Below are positions 1-6,657 of a DNA stretch of 28,879 bases, in pieces. Both the position numbers and the translations under genes were made by a program. A model generated the notes under the pieces. The model searched no databases. It had not been told where the DNA came from and saw nothing but the letters and a program-made list of their open reading frames with translations. Origin of the DNA: an uncultured Eggerthellaceae bacterium (GTDB lineage: Bacteria; Actinomycetota; Coriobacteriia; Coriobacteriales; Eggerthellaceae); assembly GCA_934623455.1 (NCBI GenBank), contig CAKTVK010000019.1, positions 1 through 28,879 on the forward strand, written 5' to 3'. How positions within the stretch are numbered: position 1 is the first letter of the stretch; each line of letters opens with the position of its first letter.

Positions 1-1005
1 CACGTAATCCATCAGGTTCTCGTCGATCTTAGCATCTGCCGGCATGTGTTCGGAGTCAAAACCAACGGTGTACTTATTAAGGAAGTCCCAGTCAACAACG
101 CCGCCTTCTTCTTTATCAAGACGAAGCATCTCGTAGGCAACGCCTAACATGAAAGGCATATCGGTGCCGCCGCGAACGGGAATCCACTCTGCATCAAGCA
201 GCTGAGCGGTAGCGTTGTACAGCGGGTCAACAACAATGAACTTAACGCCATGCTCTTTTACATGCTGGAAGAAATACGTGGGCAAGCCTGCTGCCGACCA
301 TGCAGGATTAGCGGAATACAGCACGATGGTATCCGCGTTAAGCATGTCGTAGCGGTCATTCGCCATGCCAAGATTGAGCCACGGCAAGCCACAAGGCTGC
401 AGGTCAAAGCAATAGGATCCATGAGAACCGGTGTCCCAGTTGGAAGAAGCGCCGCCAAATGCCTTCAAGGCGTTGGTCGGTTTCTTATCGTAGAACGCCT
501 GGCAGCCGTACTGCTCCTTCACGCGCTTCATCTCTTGAGCCATGAGGCTGATTGCCTCATCCCAAGAAATGCGCTCCCATTCGTCTTTGCCACGAAGCTC
601 GCCATGGGAGTTTTCTCCGCCACCGGGCTGCCAGTGCTTGCGCTTCATGGGGTAGCGCAAGCGGTCAACGCCAAAGCACTGCTGCTGCTGGGCGCGACCG
701 CGAACGCACCCGCGCTGCTGCGGATAATCGAAAGAATCTTCGTGGGTGTCATCGGTCTTCTGCCTGATAACAACGCCATCTTTTACCATGACCTTGTTCA
801 AACAGCGACCACCGCACTGATGCCAGCACGCTGCGGGAACCCACGTGCCGCCCGTTGCCGGATCGGTTGGCAGCAGATGCTTTCCGGTAGCATCAAGGCT
901 GGTATCCGAGGAACAACCCACGGTTCCAAGCATCGCCGCGCTTGCAGCGATTGCGGTCGCCGCGCCAATAAAGCCGCGACGGGAAATGTTATCGTTGATT
1001 GCCAT
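1..1005 (-). CDS. Molybdopterin oxidoreductase, DMSO reductase family catalytic subunit (DmsA-like), 3' part missing
   Basis: The first 335 codons are present and the gene runs off the left edge. The N-terminus carries a twin-arginine export motif (SRRGFIGA, residues 8-15), an Ala-rich hydrophobic stretch and then Cys31 in a lipobox-like context (GTVGC), so the enzyme is probably a Tat-exported, perhaps lipid-anchored, extracytoplasmic reductase. A [4Fe-4S] motif follows: Cys60, Cys64, Cys68 and Cys100 (CX3CX3CX31C), as in the DmsA branch of the bis-MGD enzymes. The rest of the visible part reads as the cofactor-binding domain typical of this family. The start is ATG 1005, preceded by a purine-rich GAGGGGGGA ribosome site and 18 bp after the anchor gene, so the two are almost certainly cotranscribed. 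A DmsB-like iron-sulfur subunit would be expected just outside the window. The substrate cannot be read from sequence; this family has many paralogues of different specificity in Eggerthellaceae. Confidence 0.93.
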   Translation of the reverse strand, partial: MAINDNISRRGFIGAATAIAASAAMLGTVGCSSDTSLDATGKHLLPTDPATGGTWVPAACWHQCGGRCLNKVMVKDGVVIRQKTDDTHEDSFDYPQQRGCVRGRAQQQQCFGVDRLRYPMKRKHWQPGGGENSHGELRGKDEWERISWDEAISLMAQEMKRVKEQYGCQAFYDKKPTNALKAFGGASSNWDTGSHGSYCFDLQPCGLPWLNLGMANDRYDMLNADTIVLYSANPAWSAAGLPTYFFQHVKEHGVKFIVVDPLYNATAQLLDAEWIPVRGGTDMPFMLGVAYEMLRLDKEEGGVVDWDFLNKYTVGFDSEHMPADAKIDENLMDYV

Positions 1006-1023
1006 TAATATCCCCCCTCGTTC

Positions 1024-1797
1024 CTACAAGACCGTAGCGACTGCGTAGAACGCATAGCGCGAAATCGCGACGCCAACAATCAAAACGATGCAAATCGCCA
1101 AGGCATAAGCCTTCTTGTTTTCTTTCTTCGCAGAAAGGGCCGCAAGGATGGCACCCAGAACGGGCGCCACGACAAATGCAACAATATGGAGCATCGAATC
1201 TGCGCCAACGCCCATGAACGCGACAATTTCAAGGCATAACCCGATGGCTAGCAGAGCTGCAAAAACATAGAACGCACGAAGGATGGTCTTCTCGCCAAAA
1301 TCCACAACACCCAAAGCCATGCACAGGCCGAAACCCATAGCCAAGTCGCCAGCCACAAACGAAATCACCGTTGCCGGCGCGTTGCACCAAGCTTCAATGC
1401 CGTAAACGCCGGTGTACGCCAAGCCCATAGCAAACATGCAGATGACACCAACAAAAGCAGCGATAACACGAAGCGCATACGGGCTATCTTTCTTGACCAG
1501 CGTAACGATTAGATCGACGATTGCAAGAACCAGGAAAACGATTGCAATCAAGACTTCCATCACCATGCCAGATCCCATGTTGATGGTACCCGCGAATACA
1601 GCATCAAATGCACGCGGAATGCTTTGGATGTGCGTGGTAGCAGCGATAATTCCCACCACGAAGAGAACAACAACTACAGCGGGGATAAGCCAAGGCTTTT
1701 CGCCCGAACGCTTACGCAAGAAGCACGTCTCGCATACGCAAGCGCCAACGGCTATGCCCCCTAAAAGCGTAAACAAATACAGGGATACAAGTTCCAT
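1024..1797 (-). CDS. DmsC-like membrane anchor subunit of a DMSO-reductase-type complex
   Basis: This 257-residue, very hydrophobic protein has about eight predicted membrane helices, starting with MELVSLYLFTLLGGIAVGA, the usual opening of the DmsC anchor family. Such anchors hold the periplasmic or extracytoplasmic catalytic dimer on the membrane and pass electrons from menaquinol. A short Lys/Arg-rich segment (KKENKKAYA) separates the last helices. The start ATG 1797 has a perfect AGGAGGT Shine-Dalgarno (1806-1812) eight bases upstream. The anchor gene comes first and the catalytic gene second, unlike the E. coli dmsABC order. Assignment rests on topology, length and the adjacent reductase gene; exact electron donors are inferred. 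Confidence 0.85.
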   Translation of the reverse strand: MELVSLYLFTLLGGIAVGACVCETCFLRKRSGEKPWLIPAVVVVLFVVGIIAATTHIQSIPRAFDAVFAGTINMGSGMVMEVLIAIVFLVLAIVDLIVTLVKKDSPYALRVIAAFVGVICMFAMGLAYTGVYGIEAWCNAPATVISFVAGDLAMGFGLCMALGVVDFGEKTILRAFYVFAALLAIGLCLEIVAFMGVGADSMLHIVAFVVAPVLGAILAALSAKKENKKAYALAICIVLIVGVAISRYAFYAVATVL

Positions 1798-1818
1798 CTC
1801 CTCTGACCTCCTGTTCCT

Positions 1819-1837
1819 GAGACCGCTAGGCGGTCTC
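1819..1837 (-). promoter_or_regulatory. Hairpin just upstream of the dmsC-like ribosome binding site
   Basis: GAGACCGC and GCGGTCTC form an 8-bp stem with a 3-base loop. It ends six bases before the AGGAGGT of the anchor gene. It lies in a long (about 155 nt) predicted 5' leader that also contains a CCCGC/GCGGG stem at about 1882-1902. It could stabilise the mRNA or affect translation; no T-run follows, so it is not a terminator. Confidence 0.4.
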
Positions 1838-1959
1838 CCCCAACTCGCACGCTATCCCTCGTAGCCGCGCGATTCACCAGGCCCGCAGCGTCTTGACGCG
1901 GGTCCAACTGCACCAGGCAGTTTGCTGGCTCGGAACTTGGCCAAATCCCATTACACCAA

Positions 1960-1988
1960 AATGTACTGCATTGTCGTGCGACAGTCAA
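1960..1988 (-). promoter_or_regulatory. Probable sigma-A promoter of the reductase operon
   Basis: On the minus strand a -35 TTGACT (1983-1988) and a -10 TACATT (1960-1965) are separated by exactly 17 bp. The -35 falls in the centre of the inverted repeat at 1971-2004, so any protein bound there would touch RNA polymerase directly. Predicted transcription starts near 1953. Confidence 0.6.
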
Positions 1989-2004
1989 TACTGTCGCACG
2001 ACAA
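1971..2004. promoter_or_regulatory. Perfect 34-bp inverted repeat, probable double operator
   Basis: Two 15-bp perfect arms (1971-1985 and 1990-2004) flank the loop CAAT. Each arm itself contains a 12-bp palindrome-like site, TGTCGTGCGACA at 1972-1983 and TGTCGCACGACA at 1992-2003. Their centres are 20 bp apart, about two helical turns, as expected for two dimers bound on the same DNA face. The -35 hexamer of the reductase promoter lies between them. No regulator gene is visible in the window; LuxR-type regulators commonly accompany such operons in this family, which is background knowledge only. Confidence 0.6.
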
Positions 2005-2250
2005 AATGAAAATGAAAGAATGGGTTCCATGTACAATACCGCAGGTTATCACTATGATTTCAAGCATTGCAACCGTTGTCGAAAACAACAGTTAGCGTAC
2101 TAGAAACAGCAAAATACTTCAATCGACCTTTCAAGAGCTCACAGTCGATACATTTTGTCTATTTTGCTAGACAAAGTAAAGTTATCAAAGATTACTAAAA
2201 GATATCGTTCGGCAGCAACAACCCCGCTTTTGATTCGTTTTGCAACCAAC
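2005..2250. other. AT-rich intergenic stretch without a recognisable gene
   Basis: No convincing coding sequence is present on either strand. An 8-bp inverted repeat, TTTGTCTA (2154-2161) and TAGACAAA (2168-2175) with a 6-base spacer, is the only clear structure and could be an operator. The segment ends in a rightward terminator that has no visible upstream gene. Confidence 0.4.
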
Positions 2251-2296
2251 AAGGCCGACGATTCAGTAAACCTGAGTCGCCGGCCTTCGTTTTATT
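2251..2296 (+). terminator. Rho-independent terminator, rightward, with no visible upstream gene
   Basis: A long GC-rich stem starts AAGGCCG at 2251 and closes with CGGCCTT at 2281-2287, with two internal mismatches and a short loop. It is followed by CGTTTTATT. The T-rich tail is on the plus strand only; on the minus strand no T-run follows. Nothing coding precedes it on the plus strand, so it may end a small RNA or act as an insulator. Confidence 0.65.
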
Positions 2297-2317
2297 CGCA
2301 ATCCAACAGCAGTTCGG

Positions 2318-2400
2318 TATAAAATCGTTCACAGTTATCGAAAAATCGACGTTTAGGACGATAAACCCCCGAAAACCAAGAACTGTGAACGATTTTTATA
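2318..2400. repeat. Inverted-repeat element (possible MITE remnant)
   Basis: AAAATCGTTCACAGTT (2321-2336) and its exact reverse complement (2381-2396) form 16-bp perfect arms around a 44-base centre. The outer ends read TATAAAA and TTTTTATA, so the pairing nearly continues with one bulge. The centre carries a smaller GTTTA/TAAAC stem. It lies between the orphan terminator and lysC. It could be a small non-autonomous element or a bidirectional terminator with a large loop. Confidence 0.5.
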
Positions 2401-2593
2401 ATGACAAAGCTTATATGCGTCCCTGCAGCGGAGCGCCAAGCCAACGCCCTCAAGCACGCACCTATTAACATCCTTACGCAGGGGCACGTCCCTTACCGTA
2501 AATAATGCGTAAAACACAACGTTTCTATAGGCTATCTGCGGCTTTTTCGCTATAGTTAACCTGACTTGTTGTCTCTTAAAGAAGGTTTGAATT

Positions 2594-3874
2594 ATGTCGC
2601 TCATCGTAGCAAAGTTCGGCGGGACCTCGGTAGCATCGCCCGAACGCATCAAAAAAGTTGCTGCGCGACTTATCGCCAAAAAACAGGCTGGCCACAGTGT
2701 GGTCGCCGTTGTTTCCGCCATGGGAAAAACCACCGATGAACTGGTGAGTTTGGCAAGCGCGCTTAACGGCAACCCGCCCGCACGCGAAATGGACCGCCTG
2801 CTTTCCACGGGCGAGCAGGTCAGCATGGCGCTGTTGGCCATGGCGCTTGAAGCACGCGGTTACCGCGCCATGAGCTTCACGGGTCGTCAGGCCGGCATTG
2901 AGACTGACACCTCACACCTGAAATCCAAGATCACCGGCATCGATGCCAAGCGCATCATGGATGCTGTGGACGCGGGCATCATCCCCGTCATCGCAGGCTT
3001 CCAAGGCATCGATGGCAACGGCGACATTACCACGCTGGGCCGCGGCGGCTCCGACACCACCGCAGTTGCCGTTGCGTGGGGCATTGGCGCCGACGTATGC
3101 GAAATCTACTCCGACGTGGATGGCGTATACACCGCCGACCCGCGCGTATGTCCGCGCGCCCGCAAGCTGGACAAGATTTCCTACGACGATATGCTGGAGC
3201 TTTCAACGGCTGGATCAGGCGTTTTGCAAAGCCGCGCCGTAGAGCTTGCCAGCAAATTCCACGTGGTTATCCATTCGCGCTCGGCTTTCTCCGACGCCGA
3301 GGGCACCTATGTTATGGAAGGAACGGAAGATATGGAAGAAGCCGTTGTTACCGGCATTGCCCATGACACCTCTGAAGTCAAAGTTACCCTGCGCGGCGTG
3401 CCCGACATGTCCGGTGTTGCCGCCAAGGTGTTCTCGCGCCTTGCCGCCGCGAACGTTTCCGTTGACATGATCATCCAAAACGTCTCGGAAGATGGCGTGA
3501 CCGACATCAGCTTCACCTGCCCGAAAAGCGACTTGCCGCGAGCGTCGGAAACCATCACCAGCATCTTGCCGGAAATCAACGCCCGCGAATTCGTGGTGGA
3601 CGAAGACATTGCCAAGGTAAGCGTGGTTGGCACGGGCATGAAATCCTCCCCCGGCGTTGCTGCGAAAATGTTCAGCACGCTTGGCGAAAACGAGATCAAC
3701 ATCCTGGCCATTTCCACGTCGCCCATCCGTCTTTCCGTGGTGGTGCGCTCGTCGCAAGCCGTGGCGGCAGTGCAATGCTTGCATACCGCGTTCAACATGG
3801 ACTCCGACAGCGTGTTTGTGGAAACACAGCTTTCCGCGGAAGAAATTGCGGCGAAAATGGCGAAGGGCCGCTAG
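2594..3874 (+). CDS. lysC: Aspartate kinase
   Basis: This 426-residue protein phosphorylates aspartate, the committed step toward lysine, threonine, methionine and diaminopimelate. The amino-acid-kinase signature KFGGTSVAS is at residues 7-15. The N-terminal catalytic domain extends to roughly residue 250 and is followed by two ACT regulatory domains, of which VSVDMIIQNVSEDG and INILAISTSPIR are typical strands. Length and layout match the feedback-regulated LysC type of Gram-positive bacteria. Start ATG 2594 is supported by AAGAAGG eight to ten bases upstream. It is followed 45 bp later by asd in the same direction, so the pair forms an aspartate-pathway operon. A lysine riboswitch was looked for in the leader and not recognised. 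Confidence 0.97.
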   Translation: MSLIVAKFGGTSVASPERIKKVAARLIAKKQAGHSVVAVVSAMGKTTDELVSLASALNGNPPAREMDRLLSTGEQVSMALLAMALEARGYRAMSFTGRQAGIETDTSHLKSKITGIDAKRIMDAVDAGIIPVIAGFQGIDGNGDITTLGRGGSDTTAVAVAWGIGADVCEIYSDVDGVYTADPRVCPRARKLDKISYDDMLELSTAGSGVLQSRAVELASKFHVVIHSRSAFSDAEGTYVMEGTEDMEEAVVTGIAHDTSEVKVTLRGVPDMSGVAAKVFSRLAAANVSVDMIIQNVSEDGVTDISFTCPKSDLPRASETITSILPEINAREFVVDEDIAKVSVVGTGMKSSPGVAAKMFSTLGENEINILAISTSPIRLSVVVRSSQAVAAVQCLHTAFNMDSDSVFVETQLSAEEIAAKMAKGR

Positions 3875-3919
3875 GCACGAAACGAACGCATTCGTCAACG
3901 ATGTAATTGGAGGAACATC

Positions 3920-5032
3920 ATGGCTTGGAATAAAAAGATGCCCGCTTATCCCGTTGTGGCTGTTGCAGGAGCCACCGGTGCCGTGGGCCGCGAGATGTTG
4001 AAATGCCTGGAGGCGCTGAACTTCCCCGCTTCCGAAGTTCGCGCGCTGGCTTCGGCGCGCTCGGCAGGCGAAAAGCTTCCCTTCGCTGGCTGCGGTAAAG
4101 TGCCCGCTGGTGAGCTGACCGTGCAGGAAATGACCGAAGAAAGCTTCCAGGGTGTTGACATTGCCCTGTTCAGCGCAGGTGCAAGTGTTTCCAAGAAGTT
4201 CCGCAAGGCTGTAGTAGATGCCGGAGCCGTGATGATTGACAACTCCAGCGCCTTCCGCGTTGACCCCGATGTGCCGCTGGTTGTGCCCGAAGTGAACGCG
4301 CACGATATTGCGTGGCACAGCGGCGTTATTGCCAACCCCAACTGCACCACCATCCAGATGCTTGTTGCTTTGAACCCGCTGCGCAAGCTGGGCCACATCG
4401 ACCGCATTGTGGTAAGCAGCTACCAATCCGCTTCGGGCGCGGGCGCTAAGGGCATGGCCGAGCTCGAAGACCAAACGGCAAAATACCTGGCTGGCGAGCC
4501 GTTTGAGCCGTCTGCCTTCGCACACCAAATTGCGTTCAACTGCATTCCGCACATCGATGTGTTCGTAGACGGCGATTACCTGAACGACATCCCCGAAGGC
4601 TACACTAAAGAAGAGTGGAAGATGGTCGTTGAGACGAAGAAGATTTTCAACGACGACACCATTGAAGTGGCGCCCACGTGCGTACGCGTACCCGTTCTGC
4701 GTTGCCATTCCGAAAGCCTGAACGTGGAGTTTGCGCATCCTGTAAGGATCGAGGCCGTAAAGGAAGCGCTGGCCAACGCCGAGCACGTGGTGCTTGAAGA
4801 TGACCCCGCGAACAACGTGTACCCCATGCCCGCAATGCATCGCGGTTCGTTTGACACGTTTGTCGGACGCGTGCGTCGCGATAGCACCGTGCCCGAAGAT
4901 CGCGGCATTGCTATGTGGGTTGTGGCCGACCAGCTGCTGCGTGGCGCGGCGCTGAACGCCGTCTACATTGCGCAGAAGCTTCTGCCGGAAGGACAATTGT
5001 TGACAAATTACCCCACCTTTTGTCAACAATGA
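3920..5032 (+). CDS. asd: Aspartate-semialdehyde dehydrogenase, with repeat-encoded C-terminal tail
   Basis: The enzyme reduces aspartyl phosphate to aspartate semialdehyde with NADPH, directly downstream of LysC. The Rossmann motif GATGAVG is at residues 17-23, and the catalytic cysteine is Cys142 in NPNCTT. The QSASGAG segment and the late HRGS motif are also conserved. Start ATG 3920 has GGAGG at 3910-3914. The family-like sequence ends around LLPEGQ; the last eleven residues (LLTNYPTFCQQ) are encoded entirely by a copy of the 33-bp dispersed palindrome, with the stop TGA immediately after it. The tail is therefore probably an accident of repeat insertion and unlikely to be catalytic. The 370-residue length is slightly above the usual 330-360. 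Confidence 0.97.
   Translation: MAWNKKMPAYPVVAVAGATGAVGREMLKCLEALNFPASEVRALASARSAGEKLPFAGCGKVPAGELTVQEMTEESFQGVDIALFSAGASVSKKFRKAVVDAGAVMIDNSSAFRVDPDVPLVVPEVNAHDIAWHSGVIANPNCTTIQMLVALNPLRKLGHIDRIVVSSYQSASGAGAKGMAELEDQTAKYLAGEPFEPSAFAHQIAFNCIPHIDVFVDGDYLNDIPEGYTKEEWKMVVETKKIFNDDTIEVAPTCVRVPVLRCHSESLNVEFAHPVRIEAVKEALANAEHVVLEDDPANNVYPMPAMHRGSFDTFVGRVRRDSTVPEDRGIAMWVVADQLLRGAALNAVYIAQKLLPEGQLLTNYPTFCQQ
4996..5030 (+). repeat. Dispersed 33-bp palindromic repeat, copy 1
   Basis: Arms ATTGTTGACAAA and TTTGTCAACAAT (12 bp, perfect) surround the asymmetric core TTACCCCACCT. It lies inside the end of asd and provides its stop-adjacent codons. The other copies are at 5136, 24297 and 28847. Confidence 0.9.
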
Positions 5033-5096
5033 TAGCTAATCTCTTAGAAGCGCAGCCCGGAACAAAATCAAAACACCTCTCTGAACAGGTAATATA

Positions 5097-5134
5097 AAAA
5101 GAATCCGAGACGCGAAAGCACCTCGGATTCTTTT
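5097..5134. terminator. Bidirectional rho-independent terminator between asd and the DUF47 gene
   Basis: AAAAGAATCCGAG (5097-5109) pairs with CTCGGATTCTTTT (5122-5134), 13 bp with a 12-base loop containing GCGAAAGC. A-tract and T-tract flanks allow it to work for asd from the left and for the convergent minus-strand gene from the right. Confidence 0.9.
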
Positions 5135-5135
5135 A

Positions 5136-5168
5136 TTGTTGACAAAAGGTGGGGTAATTTGTCAACAA
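5136..5168 (-). repeat. Dispersed 33-bp palindromic repeat, copy 2 (core inverted)
   Basis: Same sequence as copy 1 but with the core reading AGGTGGGGTAA on the plus strand. It begins two bases after the terminator stem and ends five bases before the stop codon of the convergent DUF47 gene. Copies 1 and 2 thus bracket the terminator in inverted orientation. Confidence 0.9.
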
Positions 5169-5173
5169 CGATG

Positions 5174-5806
5174 TCACGAGTTCTTGAGCAGTACGGAGCT
5201 CACGGCATCAGCAGCGTGTTCGCACGCGTCACAGCAACGCTCCATGCGCTTGTAGATTTCCGTCCAACGCAAAACATCCACGGGATCGGCGTTCGGACGC
5301 GTGAACAGCTCGCGAACAGCAGCCATATACAGACGGTCGCCTTCTTCTTCGTAATCGTTGACTTTCACCAAAATGTTGTGCAGCTCTTTCGCGTGCTTCT
5401 TGAAGCCACGCAGCTGAGACAACGCGCAGTCAAGCTCTTGAGCAGCCTCTTTGATGACTTTCGCAAACCTAATAGCGTTTTCCGGCACTTCGCGCACGTT
5501 GAACATGTAGAAGCGGAACACAACGTCTTCAATCTCGTCGAGCACCGTGTCAAGCGCACGCGCCAGCTCGATAATGTCTTCGCGCTCAATGGGCGTGATA
5601 AATTCAACGGCCGTGTTCTCGAAAATTGCGTGGTTGATTTCGTCACCACGATTTTCCAGCTGATGCACACGCGCAATCAGCACGTCAACATCGGCATCGC
5701 CAGCAAAGCATTCAACGGTCTCGATAAGCACTTCGGCTTCCTGAACCGCCAAAGCAGACACCTTCTCGAATGCCTCGAAGTAATCGAACGCATTTCTTTT
5801 CGCCAT
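5174..5806 (-). CDS. DUF47 / PhoU-like family protein
   Basis: This 210-residue, largely helical, acidic protein opens with FDYFEAFEKVSALAVQEAEVL and has the later FITPIEREDIIELARALD block that is diagnostic of the DUF47 (PhoU-divergent) family. Family members are thought to accompany or regulate low-affinity Pit phosphate transporters. No pit gene is next to it here, so the partner must be elsewhere or the role differs. Start ATG 5806 has TTAGGAG ten bases upstream. No signal peptide or membrane segment is seen. It is the last gene of the leftward block and ends against the asd terminator region. Confidence 0.88.
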   Translation of the reverse strand: MAKRNAFDYFEAFEKVSALAVQEAEVLIETVECFAGDADVDVLIARVHQLENRGDEINHAIFENTAVEFITPIEREDIIELARALDTVLDEIEDVVFRFYMFNVREVPENAIRFAKVIKEAAQELDCALSQLRGFKKHAKELHNILVKVNDYEEEGDRLYMAAVRELFTRPNADPVDVLRWTEIYKRMERCCDACEHAADAVSSVLLKNS

Positions 5807-5985
5807 GGGCGCTCCTAACGCTTAAATCCAGGCAGGCATTCTACCTGCGCAAACAGTAAACCTTAACCGACAAATCCAAACGTAAAACAAAACCGTCCGC
5901 CAACGCGAAAACGCAAAGCAGTCGGAACAAAACCGAACGAAGCAAATTCCGCACAGCAAGCATAGCAAAGCCGTGCGCTCACAGC
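5807..5985. other. Intergenic spacer upstream of the DUF47 gene
   Basis: These 179 bp separate the MBL hydrolase stop from the DUF47 start. A small GCAGG/CCTGC stem lies at about 5832-5850. A TAGAAT -10-like hexamer is present on the minus strand, but no good -35 is at the right distance, so no promoter is claimed. Confidence 0.3.
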
Positions 5986-6657
5986 TTACACGATACGGCG
6001 AAGAATTCCGCGCTGTTCTTCGCCAATCTCCGTAAACTGCATATGTCCTGGGAACACAAGCGTATCCGAGGGAAGCGTGTCCAAGCGTTTCAAGGACTTC
6101 ACCATCTCGTTCATGCTGCCTCCGGGAAAATCGGTGCGACCGAACGCGCCGCAAAACAGCGTATCGCCCGAGAACAGGATGCCGTGCTCTCCCCCATTTT
6201 CGCTTGCGGGAAGATACAGGCACAGGGAACCCTTTGTGTGACCAGGGGTGATAAGCACCTTCCATTTCATGCCGCACAGCTCAACGGTGTCGCCTTCTTT
6301 GACGGTGCGGTCAACAACCTTGCTCTGCGCCGGCGAAAGCTTGGCGGCAGCTTGCTTTTGTTGCTTCTCGATAAGCGGCGTGTCAATTGCCGATGCGATA
6401 ACCGGTGCGCCCGTTTCATGGCGCAACTGAGCCAGCGCGCCAATGTGATCGGAATGCTCGTGAGTCACCACAATGGCGTCAATCTTGCCGCCGGCAACAG
6501 TGCGAATCGCATCCATGATGCGCGCGCAATCATCGGCAGGGTCAACTACAAACGCGCCTTGGTCGTTGCTTACCACGTAGACGTTTGTTTGGTAAGAACT
6601 CAAAACCAGGGTGGAAATGCTTACATTTCCGCAGTTCAACGAATTGCTTCTTGCCAT
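5986..6657 (-). CDS. MBL-fold metallo-hydrolase (glyoxalase II-like)
   Basis: This 223-residue protein has the complete metallo-beta-lactamase set: THEHSDHIGA (binuclear metal site, HxHxDH), TPGHTKGS, GDTLFCGAFGRTD and FPGHMQFTEIG. Members of this subfamily hydrolyse thioesters such as S-lactoylglutathione or related small substrates; the actual substrate is not determined by the motifs. The start ATG overlaps the stop of rel by one base (TAATG), indicating translational coupling. The order rel then MBL hydrolase is a common arrangement in Gram-positive bacteria. No signal peptide is seen, so it is cytoplasmic. Confidence 0.93.
   Translation of the reverse strand: MARSNSLNCGNVSISTLVLSSYQTNVYVVSNDQGAFVVDPADDCARIMDAIRTVAGGKIDAIVVTHEHSDHIGALAQLRHETGAPVIASAIDTPLIEKQQKQAAAKLSPAQSKVVDRTVKEGDTVELCGMKWKVLITPGHTKGSLCLYLPASENGGEHGILFSGDTLFCGAFGRTDFPGGSMNEMVKSLKRLDTLPSDTLVFPGHMQFTEIGEEQRGILRRIV

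Noticed and set aside
250..1008. 252-codon plus-strand frame opposite the DmsA-like gene
   Set aside because: The minus-strand reading has Tat and iron-sulfur motifs; the plus-strand reading has none.
1761..2036. 91-codon minus-strand frame overlapping the dms leader
   Set aside because: It crosses the double operator and promoter and lacks a ribosome site and family features.
2401..2505. 34-codon open frame upstream of lysC as a leader peptide
   Set aside because: No Shine-Dalgarno, no run of Lys or Thr codons and no attenuator-like pairing downstream.
2400..2593. Lysine riboswitch or T-box in the lysC leader
   Set aside because: None of the conserved core segments could be recognised, and no terminator/antiterminator pair lies before the ribosome site.
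3215..5029. 604-codon open frame on the minus strand over lysC and asd
   Set aside because: It is antisense to two genes with intact motifs, has His/Arg-rich non-protein-like composition and no ribosome site. It is a by-product of high-GC codon usage.
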